A stretch of 64,000 nucleotides of DNA from Amoeboaphelidium occidentale (taxonomy: Eukaryota; Aphelidiomycota; Aphelidea). The first letter of the stretch is position 1. Each line of letters starts with the position of its first letter. A program made the position numbers and the translations under genes. Positions 54,280 to 63,479 of the stretch are shown here, one piece after another. Under the pieces are notes generated by a model. That model saw only the letters and a list, made by a program, of their open reading frames with translations. It searched no databases and was not told where the DNA came from. The stretch covers positions 1-64,000 of the forward strand of contig JALGPX010000048.1 in NCBI GenBank assembly GCA_023515795.1, written 5' to 3'.

Positions 54280-55346
54280 ATGAGTGACTTCTTGCAGGAG
54301 GGCATAGAGAAAGCTTCATTGTCAGAGACTGGCGCTAGTACACATAAAGCAAGCAGAGCTGTTCTCCAAACTGATATCTGCTTCACGAGTCAGAAATTGA
54401 TTAAATTGGATAATGGAGACGAGTTTAACATCTACGAGTATTCGGATGAGACTTCAATGCGAGAACGCAAAGAGGATGATTTAATTCCATTGGTCATATG
54501 TCATCATGGTGCAGGGCTCACTGCATTGTCTTTTGCCCTGATGGCCGAGCACCTCATCAAATTGTTTGGAAAGAAACTGATAGTTCTTGCTTATGATGCA
54601 CGGGGCCATGGACAAACTAAAGTCTCAGATGATAATAACTATTCATTGGAAGCTTTTTCCGATGATTTAGTTCGCATTTACAACCATTTGTATCGCGATG
54701 AGACGTTTGATGTTATTCTGGTTGGCCATAGGTATTATTTCTTTTAGGGGGAATAGCTAATCTTTAAAGCATGGGAGGTGCTGTTGTTTGTGAAGCTGCG
54801 AAATCTATACCCAACCTACTGGGTGTCGTCTTGATGGATATTGTCGAGGGTACCGCTTTGGAGGCTCTGTCTCACATGAAACAAGTGATTTCTGGAAGGC
54901 CAAAATCATTCAGGAGCATTGAAGAGGCGACTGAGTGGGCTTTTAGATCTGGAACTGTGCGCAACAAACAGTCTGCACAGATTTCTATTGCTTCTCAACT
55001 GAAGTTAATTGAAACGGAAGGCAATAGTCGTTTTACATGGATTACAGACCTGAAAAGAACTGAACCGTATTGGGACGGCTGGTTTCAAGGATTATCAGAA
55101 AAGTTCTTACGCGTTAAAGCTGCTAAATTGTTAATTTTGGCTGGAAAAGATAGGCTCGATAGAGATAAAACGCTTACTATTGCTCAAATTCAAGGAAAGT
55201 TCCAATTAGTAGTTCTAGCAGAGGTTGGTCACACTTTACACGAAGATGATCCGAACAAAGTTGCAACCATACTATTTGAATTCTGGAAGCGCAACTCCAA
55301 GATGTTCCTCCCTCCTGCCATAAGGAAAAAGTTGCGTACTAAATGA
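54280..55346 (+). CDS. PPME1: Protein phosphatase methylesterase 1
   Basis: Exons 54280-54731 and 54770-55346 (intron 38 nt) encode 342 residues. The alpha/beta hydrolase shows CHHGAGLTALSFALMAEHL, DARGHGQT, the nucleophile elbow VGHSMGGAVV rebuilt across the splice junction (Ser about 151) and the catalytic His in VGHTLHEDDP. FRSIEEATEWAFRSGTVRN is specific to PME-1, which removes the methyl ester from the PP2A catalytic C-terminus. It starts 6 bp after the BUB3 stop on the same strand, and its TGA overlaps the possible next start in an ATGA. Confidence 0.94.
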
Positions 55347-57076
55347 AATATATTATCCCGCTTAAGGATTTTATTTTTGCTCAAGTGCCGTTACCTTTTC
55401 CTTTTTCTGAAGATCTGACTCAAACATTGGTTGTTGAGAACGGCGCCAAGGCATTTACAGTCGCCAGTAGTCATTCCATGTTTAAACCTACGAACAGGTT
55501 TTCTATTAAAAAGCGCGGTATCTAATTTCTGTAGTAAGCACGAACCTATAGAAAACAACCAAGACAATTCTTCATCCAAGAAGCACAACCGGCGCCTATC
55601 CCTACCACAGACAACAGCCCCAAAGAGTGACCAGGAATCCAACTCAGATACATCGAGCATACGGAAAATTCACTCATTTAACGTTCCTCAGAGTAATTTT
55701 ATTTCTTTTTGGACGCGGATTGATTTTTTGCATAGCAGCTCACAATAACCTAGGCGCTAGCGGCACAGGAAATTCGACTTCTATATTTTCACAAATAGCG
55801 GAAAAGATTGCGGAAACAGCGATTAATTCGGTTCCATCAAAAACTAGCACATCAGGAAATACGGTTAATACCGACGAGGCGGCTGCACCTTCGAAAACAT
55901 CAAACAACTTTTTGGCTAATTTGTTCTCCAGGCTCACGTCAAAGTCAAACGCTTCAAGTAACGCAATAATTGCTAGCAACGAAGAACAAATTGTCGCATC
56001 AGAGATTCAGTCTAATTCTAATCTCTTTGCAAGGAAAACATTAAGTGTCAAACCTGCTACAGGCATCTCAACTTCTTCAAACTCTGATCAGCGACCTTCA
56101 ATGATAGGAAATACGATAGGCACAGCTGGAACTTCCGCAGAAGATCTCGGAGAAAATGATAGCATAATGAAAATGGATGAAGATCAGGATAGCACGCAAG
56201 AGGAATCTGAAAGTTTCGATGAGTATGATGACTCTGAAAATCCGGAGGACCTTTCTGCTGGTAATTCTTCAGTGCCTATTATTTATTTACTATTAAGATG
56301 AAATCTCATGGGTGGAATGGTATTGTAGTTTGCCTGGTCACGAATACTTTGTCGAGGTGGAAGAGGCATTTATCGATGATGCATTTAACTTAACTGGGCT
56401 TCCTTCGGTTGTGCCATACTTCCAAGAAGCTCTTGACATGATTCAGGACGTCGGTCCAGGTAAATCCTGATTTACAGTTTCATTTAACGTCGTAGACGGA
56501 ACATACACAAAATCAGAGTTGCAACTTATAGAATCATCAGCAGAAATGCTTTATTCTTTAATTCACCAAAGATTTTTGATTACAAAACAAGGACTCGCTC
56601 TGCTGGTTTGCCTTTAATGCTGTTGATATTTAATGTTTTTTTAGCATGAGAAGTACAATAAGAAAGAATTTGGTGTTTGTCCTCGAGTGTTCTGTGAGAA
56701 TCATGCAGTATTGCCTATAGGACTATCTGATTTACCTAATCGACATACAGTCAGGGTCTTTTGTCCCAAATGCATTGATGTGTATCAGCCAGCCATACAA
56801 AATCACCAACACATTGACGGTTGCGCTTTTGGAACCACTGCTGCTCCTTTTCTTTTCGTCTCATATCCTGATTTATTTTCGGAGTTGAATGAGAATTGGG
56901 TCCGAATGTTTACAAATTCATATGATACAAATGGTGTACAACAGACAGGGATCTTTCAGCCGAAAATTTATGGATTCAAGATTCACCCATCGTCGCCTTG
57001 TGGACCACGGATGCAATGGCTCAGGCGGAATAAACCACCAATGGTGATGGAGTTGACGGACTCTGAAGAAGACTAA
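55343..57076 (+). CDS. CKB1: Casein kinase II regulatory (beta) subunit with long N-terminal extension
   Basis: Six exons (55343-55497, 55535-55692, 55736-56260, 56298-56459, 56496-56605, 56645-57076; introns 37, 43, 37, 36, 39 nt) keep one frame for 513 residues. The CK2-beta core begins DEISWVEWYCSLPGHEYFVE, with DDAFNLTGL, AEMLYSLIHQRFLITKQGL, and the zinc cluster VCPRVFCENHAVLPIGLSD...FCPKCIDVY. The 275 residues before it are Ser/Asn-rich and acidic (ESESFDEYDDSENPED); fungal Ckb1 also has extensions but shorter. The first exon starts inside the PPME1 stop (ATGA), so a later start is possible. Confidence 0.85.
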
Positions 57077-57111
57077 TAAAATATCAGTTTTTTTATTGTG
57101 GCTGTTCAGTT

Positions 57112-59373
57112 TCATCGAGAAACTTCATCGGAGTTTAAGATCAGCAAATCCGACAATTTAACGCACATTTGGTTGTCCGGATACTTTCGCTCGCCGATTC
57201 TTGAAATTGAACGCAAAGCAGCAGCTGCAGTTGTTGCTTTAATCCCATCAGCGAGATGTTCGATCTCACGCGCCCTTGTAACAAAGGCCACAACGTATTC
57301 AGCCATGACATTGAAACATCTTTCGTCTAGTGCCACTCGCTGGCCGAGCGATGACTGACTCATACTTCTATATCCCTCTTCTAAACATTGTAATTCATCA
57401 GCAAAACTGTTTGTTTTTTGATAAAGCAAAGCCAAGTTATTCCATGCTTCGCAAACCTCTGATTCTTTCATGCAAAACTCCTTCAATACCTTTTCTAGTC
57501 TGTTCAATTTCCTTTGATCAGCATTTTCTTCATCCGCTGTTATTAGCTCAACCACAGCTCTTACTGAATCCGTGTTAAGTTTAGATTTAAGCGACCAATT
57601 CAAAGCACACAATTTTTCAAGAGAAGTTAAAGCGTAAGAGCGTTCTTCCAAGTCAATACTTAAATATAGCAAATTCTGCCATATTCTAACGCTATCCTGT
57701 TTCTCTTTTACACTTTGCTTGAAACACTCAAAAGCCTCCAACCTAAAATAAGATTGATAACAAAGAAAACATTACTTTTTAGAAAGCTTGAGGTTCATGG
57801 CTGCCAAGTTGTTCCAAGCTTCTCCATTACTGCTATCCAAACTAACACATTTCAAAAAGGCTTCTCGTGCATCTTCCCATTTGCTTAATTCCATCAAAGC
57901 ACACCCATAAGAGAACCAAACACCCTCAAAAAGAGAGTTGACTCTCAATGCAAGATGGAAACATTCACAACATTCCTCTAGTCGTTTCTTCCTTAAGTAA
58001 TGGAAACCCAACATTCTCATGGCTCGAGCGTAACGATTTCCCGAAACTTGCCATGATTTCTTCCATAATTCTTCGTCCTGCTTGAGCTCAGCCAGTACAC
58101 AGTAATATTTAGGATTGTTAGGATCTTTCTCTAAAAATTCATGGAAAAGGTTTACAGCCTTGTTGGTTTCGTTCATTGCTGCTGAACACAAAGCTACATT
58201 TTCCCAGTCTTCTAATTTCTCATAAATTTGTTGGGCGCTCTTTATCAAGCCACATTGTTTGTACTGCTCAGCAAGATGTGATATCACGTCGTACTTAGAC
58301 GGCATCATGAAGCTCCAAAACAAAGCTAATCCTTCTTCACAGCCGCCTTCTTCATAGAACTTAATCAAGCTTTCTAACTGACCCATACTCCTTGCCATTT
58401 TTCTGGTTTTTTTGATTTCTAGAATACTTCTGTAATATAATGCTGTGACCTGAATCGCTGCATTTTGAGGGGAACTTATGATGTAGTAAATAATGGCGGT
58501 CATTTCTTCCTCATCCAGTTCACTAATAGCTTTTCCGAAACGCAACCACGCGCATTGAGACAATAACGCGCACTGTATTTTAGCAGAAGAAACTCTCTGT
58601 GTCTGAACGTTTTCTAACTGAACCTCATCAAGAACAGTGTCATCATCCAACTTGACATTTTCAGGTAAAACAAGCCCGTTATTTCTTGTATCATTAGAAT
58701 CTGCAGAGTATTCTTCTACTTCCAACGACAACTGAGACACATAATGCTCTTGGAACTTTGTTCGCTTGCCAAGAGATCCAGAAAACTTCCATTTCAACCC
58801 CAATTTTTGTTCTGCTGCTTTAAGCGCGACCTGTGCATCCTTTGTATGATTATAGTATATCAGTACATTGCTCTTGAATAAATAATATTCGACATTATCA
58901 GAAATGTCTTGAGCATTAATTAACGAATCGATATCGGAAAACACTTCTATCAAAGTTCCATGGAACACATCCGAAGGAGAAGACATACATCTCTGAATTA
59001 AGAACACACACTTTGCCTTGCACATAAGTAACTCCAAATCTTGAGTCTCTGCAGAAAATATGTCCAAAATACGCCACGAAATCAGTACAAAGCAAGGCCT
59101 GATGTATGATTTTATGCAATCTTCACCACTTAGTAACTCGAGGTGTTTTCTGGTCAATTCATCAAGCTCATCCAGACATTCATTAGATTCCAATTTATAC
59201 TTGCCCCCATAATTCAGCTGCACAAACGCTTTACACAAAGAAATCGCGAAAGCTACAACATCTTGTCGTCCATGTTCTTTCACGTAAAACGACACGTCGG
59301 GAAAGCGCGGGCTTCCATTGTTGCCGTTAGTGTGGTAATCTTCAAGTATGCGGTGAAAGAATGATAAATCCAT
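57112..59373 (-). CDS. TTC27: TPR protein TTC27
   Basis: Exons 57776-59373 and 57112-57742 (intron 33 nt) encode 742 residues from the first ATG (MDLSFFHRILEDY). The C-terminal half is tandem TPRs: GLIKSAQQIYEKLEDWENVA, KSWQVSGNRYARAMRMLGFH, YCECFH-type helices, FEGVWFSYGCALMELSKWED and VSLDSSNGEAWNNLAAMNLK. The GN.YARA.R.LG and W.SYG.AL..L..W blocks are the TTC27/Emw1 signatures. The yeast relative is linked to cell-wall integrity. It converges with CK2-beta, 35 bp apart. Confidence 0.88.
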
Positions 59374-59386
59374 AACGAGCGTTTTA

Positions 59387-59638
59387 TTACGCAGATATTT
59401 TTCCCTTCCCTTTTGAAAGCCGAGTTTCAGCCAGAAGAAAATCACTAAAATTCAATACTGCAATACTCTCTTAAAATTACCTCCGCGCTTTTTGCAACAT
59501 GTAATACTTTTTCTTTTCAAATGCGTCCTTACGTTGCTGTGCATCATCGTACCAAACATTCGGTGGCTTTTCGGGAACAACGATCATGCTGGGATCCGTA
59601 GGAGCAACACCCACGTTATCGACTTTGAGGTTACTCAT
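59387..59638 (-). CDS. Small unknown protein (about 71 residues)
   Basis: The start ATG at 59638 gives MSNLKVDNVGVAPTDPSMIV, then PEKPPNVWYDDAQQRKDAF and EKKKYYMLQKAR. Without splicing it stops at 59477 after 53 residues. A 36-nt GT-AG intron (59445-59480) would extend it to 71 residues ending KGKGKISA at 59387, 13 bp before the TTC27 start. The N-terminal codon composition looks coding. I do not recognise the family, and no TM or signal sequence is seen. Confidence 0.5.
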
Positions 59639-59703
59639 AGTGCTTGTAGTAGCGTCATTGATCTTTTTATCTGCTGGAATCTACCATACAGTTAGAACTT
59701 AGC

Positions 59704-59997
59704 TCAAGGTCTAGCTTTACTTTTCCTTCTAATAACCTCTCCATAGTCTTCTCGAATGACCTCGTACTTATCATGTCCTTCTCTATCGAAGCCCGCGAGA
59801 CTTGAGGGAATAATTCGCATAGCTGGTTGAGTTCCGTTTGATTTACTCGATAGTAAGAATCTTAAGTTATAGCAATTGTATTCAAACTTACGCCTTCCAG
59901 GCCTCCGAGAATCCTGTCCTTCCTTCTGAGAAAATATTGCTGTGTATAAAAAGTAAACAATTATGCAGAGGATCGCAAGAGTTAGAAACGTTTCCAT
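59704..59997 (-). CDS. Small single-pass membrane protein, unknown
   Basis: Exons 59892-59997 and 59704-59822 (intron 69 nt) encode 74 residues. METFLTLAILCIIVYFLYTA forms an N-terminal membrane anchor, followed by a short basic/Pro stretch and a polar tail (GFDREGHDKYEVIREDYGEV ending RRKSKARP). Reading through the intron also stays open (about 98 residues). Family unknown; ER or other endomembrane location is inferred. Divergent from PSMG4 with 24 bp between starts. Confidence 0.5.
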   Translation of the reverse strand: METFLTLAILCIIVYFLYTAIFSQKEGQDSRRPGRRKFEYNCYNLRFLLSSKSNGTQPAMRIIPSSLAGFDREGHDKYEVIREDYGEVIRRKSKARP

Positions 59998-60021
59998 TTT
60001 GGTTGCAGTGATTTTCGACAA

Positions 60022-60375
60022 ATGATATTCGAAAGCTGGACATTTACGCCGTCAACTGGACTGCAAAATCACCCGATAAAAGCATTCTGTATCTTTATGA
60101 CCGATTCCGCGTTCTTATGGTGCAACCATGCGGATAGAATCGATCAGCTCAGTGTCGCAACTAATCTTTTGAATGGACAGGGCGCTGCGACATCTGCTTT
60201 ACTTGGAAAGGATGATAATCTTTCGGTTAATGCCTTCACAAACAAACTACAACGCAAGTTTCCGTTTCTAAGGCAGCTTTTCGTCTCCATTAATATCGAA
60301 GAAGAGGAATGTAAGAACGAGATTGAGAATTATCTCATGTCGATGATGGAAAAGAGTATTTCGAGTAATAAATAA
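60022..60375 (+). CDS. PSMG4: Proteasome assembly chaperone 4
   Basis: The 117-residue intronless protein shows the PAC4 pattern: SAFLWCNHADRIDQLSVATN, a DNLSVNAFTNKLQRKFP segment and QLFVSINIEEEE near the C-terminus. With PSMG3 it helps arrange alpha-subunits of the 20S proteasome. Length fits the family (about 120). It stops 4 bp before the convergent IP6-kinase stop. Confidence 0.8.
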   Translation: MIFESWTFTPSTGLQNHPIKAFCIFMTDSAFLWCNHADRIDQLSVATNLLNGQGAATSALLGKDDNLSVNAFTNKLQRKFPFLRQLFVSINIEEEECKNEIENYLMSMMEKSISSNK

Positions 60376-60379
60376 TTAT

Positions 60380-61774
60380 CTAATGACGTTCTTCAAATTG
60401 TTTCCTTGCGTCGGCAAATTTGAATGATCTCGCTCTTATTAAATGCGACTCGGGCGTGTGTTGTTTGAATCCAAGCTCCGCTAGATTCTCCTGAAAAGCA
60501 GCATGCATTCCCAAAGGCATCTTCCTTAGTATGTTGATCAACGTTTCCAAACCTGTCAAGTATCCTTGATCAGGCCCATCCATGCCATCTCCTTCGTGTT
60601 CCAGCAGGTATTTTGTAACAGCCTCATCATTACTGCCAACTCCGAGTTTAGATGCGATGCTCACTTTTAAATCTTCCAAGCTGGACTTGGTGAGAGTATG
60701 TGCAAAGTCAACGATTTTTACCATAATTTCAGGCTTTGCATTCTGATTTCCATCAAAAATCAAGAGCAAACTGGATGAATAGAACCTGAAACCATACAAT
60801 CGTTTTATGCAACTATGAAGTCGTTCTAAAGAGTTCAACAGAGTGTTGTAAGTCTGCACTGCAGAATCCTTAATAGTTGGATGAGAAAGGAAAACATAAA
60901 TATTGCAGGCAAGTTCCTCTAATCCTTTCATGCGTCGTCCATGATATTTGTCTTTGTAATAAAATTGTCCATCCTGCGGACTGTATATCTGCATACCGCA
61001 TAGCCTTAGACCGTGCTCCCCACTTGTAGATTCAGACACTTTCTTCATTTGACTGTGGCATTTAGATGTTGATGCGCCGATTCCATGTTGACGAGTTCCC
61101 ATTTTTAGATCAAGGATGCAGGGATTTTTGAGATGCGCAGTCAGATCCTCCAACAATAGAAAATCGTTCTCCACTGGGCACTGATAAGAAGTTATAAATC
61201 CAGGATAAATGCTTCCATTAAGATCCAGATCAGATATTTTGGCCGTGCTAGTCAACTTATAAAATTTCAATGACCAAGGGTTTAAGTAAGGGGTATTTTC
61301 TCTTTCCAGCTCTTCAGATATATTCAATAAGCTGTCTTTATCTGTTCCATTGATTTCCTCCGGCATTCTAGTTGCGATTCTTTGTTCATCTCCGTCCATT
61401 TCGAAGACATCATCTGGACCGTCGGAAAGCACGGTTCTCCAGAATTCGTCATGAAGTCTTGATGATACATCGGACTGATGGAAAGCTTCTATCGCCAATG
61501 CATTTCTCCCTTCTGTAGGTTTTGCTCTGATTACTCCAAGATAAAGCGGTATAAACTCTTTCAATTCTCTCAACTCTATCTGCTCCGTAGCCTGTAAATT
61601 TTCATAAAAAGACTTCTCCCATAGGGACAATGGCTTGCATACTGCCTCTTCGGAGACTTTCAAGAATCTGGCATGTCCACCGACTTGATTGTTGAACGGA
61701 AGGATCTGAATAAGCGGGGAACTGTTGGATTTCGACTTTGCCGATGGGACAGATGTTCCATGCAGCCTTTTCAT
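60380..61774 (-). CDS. KCS1: Inositol hexakisphosphate kinase (IP6K/Kcs1 type)
   Basis: The 464-residue single-exon protein contains the inositol-kinase signature PCILDLKMG at 218-226 followed by TRQHG and KKVSESTSGEHGLRLCGMQI. SSSLLLIFDGN and VKIVDFAHT complete the ATP/substrate site, and YLTGLETLINIL ends the fold. The S-T-S-x-x-x-G-x-R-x-C-G-M pattern is that of IP6-kinases rather than IPMK or IP3K. It makes 5-PP-InsP5 (IP7), which signals phosphate status. Much shorter than yeast Kcs1, close to animal IP6K. Confidence 0.92.
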   Translation of the reverse strand: MKRLHGTSVPSAKSKSNSSPLIQILPFNNQVGGHARFLKVSEEAVCKPLSLWEKSFYENLQATEQIELRELKEFIPLYLGVIRAKPTEGRNALAIEAFHQSDVSSRLHDEFWRTVLSDGPDDVFEMDGDEQRIATRMPEEINGTDKDSLLNISEELERENTPYLNPWSLKFYKLTSTAKISDLDLNGSIYPGFITSYQCPVENDFLLLEDLTAHLKNPCILDLKMGTRQHGIGASTSKCHSQMKKVSESTSGEHGLRLCGMQIYSPQDGQFYYKDKYHGRRMKGLEELACNIYVFLSHPTIKDSAVQTYNTLLNSLERLHSCIKRLYGFRFYSSSLLLIFDGNQNAKPEIMVKIVDFAHTLTKSSLEDLKVSIASKLGVGSNDEAVTKYLLEHEGDGMDGPDQGYLTGLETLINILRKMPLGMHAAFQENLAELGFKQHTPESHLIRARSFKFADARKQFEERH

Positions 61775-61915
61775 AATGGTAATGTAATCAGAATGTTCTT
61801 GAAGCAGTTTAAATCGAACTTTATGGCAATGCTACAGTTCAAAGTCAAATCCACAGTGATTGATAAGAATGAAAAGGAATCAAGAGCTGCTACGTAAAAA
61901 GCTTAAATAGGTGTT

Positions 61916-61974
61916 AGTAGTATATGAAGAGCACCGAATAATGCCGTTTTTTCTTGAATGAGAATCTGTGCTAA
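61916..61974 (+). repeat. Left terminal inverted repeat (59 bp)
   Basis: It matches the reverse complement of 63260-63318 at 58 of 59 positions; the difference is G (left) versus A (right) about halfway along. Outer end AGTAGTATATG, inner end CTGTGCTAA. Confidence 0.92.
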
Positions 61975-61995
61975 TAGCATCTCCACGCCTCAAAA

Positions 61996-62062
61996 TTACA
62001 ATTGTAAACAATGGAAATTACAATTGTAACGTATGCTCAGTGCCTCGATATTACAATTGTAT
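61996..62062. promoter_or_regulatory. Three phased copies of palindrome TTACAATTGTAA
   Basis: Perfect 12-bp palindromes start at 61996 and 62018, and a one-base variant (TTACAATTGTAT) at 62051. The spacings are 22 and 33 bp, two and three turns of the helix, so all sites face the same side. They lie between the left TIR and the 3' end of the cargo gene. A binding site for a transposase or regulator is inferred. Confidence 0.55.
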
Positions 62063-62125
62063 ATCCCCTAATAAGAACTCCTAGCAATGAAAAAAGCACA
62101 AAAAGAAAGCCAGTTCATATATTTC

Positions 62126-63145
62126 TCAAGACTTCATTAGAACGTCGACTGTTTCCTTGACGTCCTTGACATAGTTGTGTAAATCATCTTCAAACTGCAT
62201 CTTGCCATCACATCTTTTGACCAATTCAACAATCTCCAATCCAACCCTTTCTATACTCTCCAACAATTTCCACTCCTGCAGCGACTTTTTCATAATATCC
62301 ATTTTGACCTCCTTTGGAGTCTTGACTGCGGCTTCCATCAATCCCGAATAGTGAAATTCGCTGTTTCCTTCGCAGAACTTGGCCACGATGTCGGGTTTTG
62401 CGTAGCCCCAAGACAGTTTTTCAATGCGAAAGTCAACAATCATTGCCTTATCACCGACTTGACCACAATTTGAGGAGTTGGTAGTGCAATCACGAAGGCA
62501 GAGAATGCGAGATATCAAATCCAATTGCAGTAGAGCAGTATTGTTTACTGTTTCCTTGGTCAGGTTGGACAGCAAGGTCAAACAGCAATCCTTGGTGGCG
62601 ATGTAGATAGTCCTCTTTGTACCGTGAGATGGTATGATGAACTGAACTTGAGGACCGATTCCAATATAGTGCAACAGCTTGTAGACGAACAGCTCTTTTG
62701 TGTCCGGTGACTTCAGACTTTTCGGATTATCTTCCGTTGGGCCATACTGATGCGTCTTAATGAAATAGCGAGCAGTTTGAGTTCCATTGCTGACATGACA
62801 AATAAAGCCGGTTTGGACGCCGCTTCTCTTTGGTGCGAACGAAATGTCATAGAGACTTTCGTCAAGGCCAGACTTGCAGTGTTGAGCGAGAAAGTGTTCC
62901 CTGACAGCAGCTTGAATAACTTCAGCGTTTCCGTCCAGATACTCTGCTATTTTGTGTAGAAGGGTCTCATAGAGTTGCTGGTCTTTGATGGGCAAATTGG
63001 GGATGAACTCGTTTTCAATCAGCTGCTTTGCAAATACAAGAGCTCTTTTTGCTTCAAGGATACGGACTTGTCCTCGCATTTTGTGAATGGTGTTTCCGAT
63101 CTCCACAAACTTGTCCCATTTCCAGCGGTTTTCTTCGTCAGCCAT
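62126..63145 (-). CDS. Transposon-borne kinase-like protein of unknown family
   Basis: The 339-residue intronless protein is the only gene between the inverted repeats. Its N-terminus is helical and charged (MADEENRWKWDKFVEIGNTI). The middle has TARYFIKTHQYGPTEDN, DTKELFVYKLLHYIGIGP, TIYIATKDC and KAMIVDFRIEKLSWGY. The order Lys on a strand, Glu in a helix and a late hydrophobic-Asp-Phe is that of protein-kinase-like folds (as in HipA or PI3/4-kinase relatives), but HRD-like and P-loop motifs are not evident, so this is only a fold suggestion. The C-terminus is helical. Function unknown; it is not a recognisable transposase. Confidence 0.75.
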   Translation of the reverse strand: MADEENRWKWDKFVEIGNTIHKMRGQVRILEAKRALVFAKQLIENEFIPNLPIKDQQLYETLLHKIAEYLDGNAEVIQAAVREHFLAQHCKSGLDESLYDISFAPKRSGVQTGFICHVSNGTQTARYFIKTHQYGPTEDNPKSLKSPDTKELFVYKLLHYIGIGPQVQFIIPSHGTKRTIYIATKDCCLTLLSNLTKETVNNTALLQLDLISRILCLRDCTTNSSNCGQVGDKAMIVDFRIEKLSWGYAKPDIVAKFCEGNSEFHYSGLMEAAVKTPKEVKMDIMKKSLQEWKLLESIERVGLEIVELVKRCDGKMQFEDDLHNYVKDVKETVDVLMKS

Positions 63146-63259
63146 CTATCTGGTTTGTCGCGATGGAGAAAAATGATGTGAAAAACGCAAAATCCATGTC
63201 CTTACACCCTCTGTCCTCTTAAAAGAGTCCATCGGGCATTTATATTTCTCCAAATTGAT

Positions 63260-63318
63260 TTAGCACAGATTCTCATTCAAGAAAAAACGGTATTATTCGG
63301 TGCTCTTCATATACTACT
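63260..63318 (-). repeat. Right terminal inverted repeat (59 bp)
   Basis: It is the partner of 61916-61974 in inverted orientation with one mismatch. The outer end (63318) abuts GGTGTT at 63319-63324. Confidence 0.92.
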
Positions 63319-63479
63319 GGTGTTCAAATACAGCGAAAAGCATGTGAATGAAATCATTGCCGTCCCACAGTTTAGCAGAAAATTGCCTCGAAAAACTCTA
63401 TTGCATTGTTTGGCTAAGCATGTTTGTTTCAGTTCGAGAGACGATTGCTATTTCACACTGAAGCAAAACATCCAGTAAA

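Larger units (their letters stand above)
61910..63324. mobile_element. DNA transposon-like element with 59-bp TIRs, GGTGTT duplication and one cargo gene
   Basis: The element proper spans 61916-63318 (1403 bp). Its ends are inverted copies of a 59-bp sequence with a single mismatch, opening AGTAGTATATGAAGAGCACC at each outer edge. The 6-bp direct repeat GGTGTT lies immediately outside both ends (61910-61915 and 63319-63324), as expected for a target-site duplication. Inside are one 339-codon gene and three phased palindromes. No DDE transposase or other known transposition gene is present, so it is probably non-autonomous, moved by an enzyme encoded elsewhere. The high TIR identity suggests recent movement. 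Confidence 0.85.

Noticed and set aside
62126-63145. The element's gene as a transposase
   Set aside because: I could not find a DDE/D triad with plausible spacing, an HTH region or zinc fingers; the conserved-looking blocks fit a kinase-like fold better.
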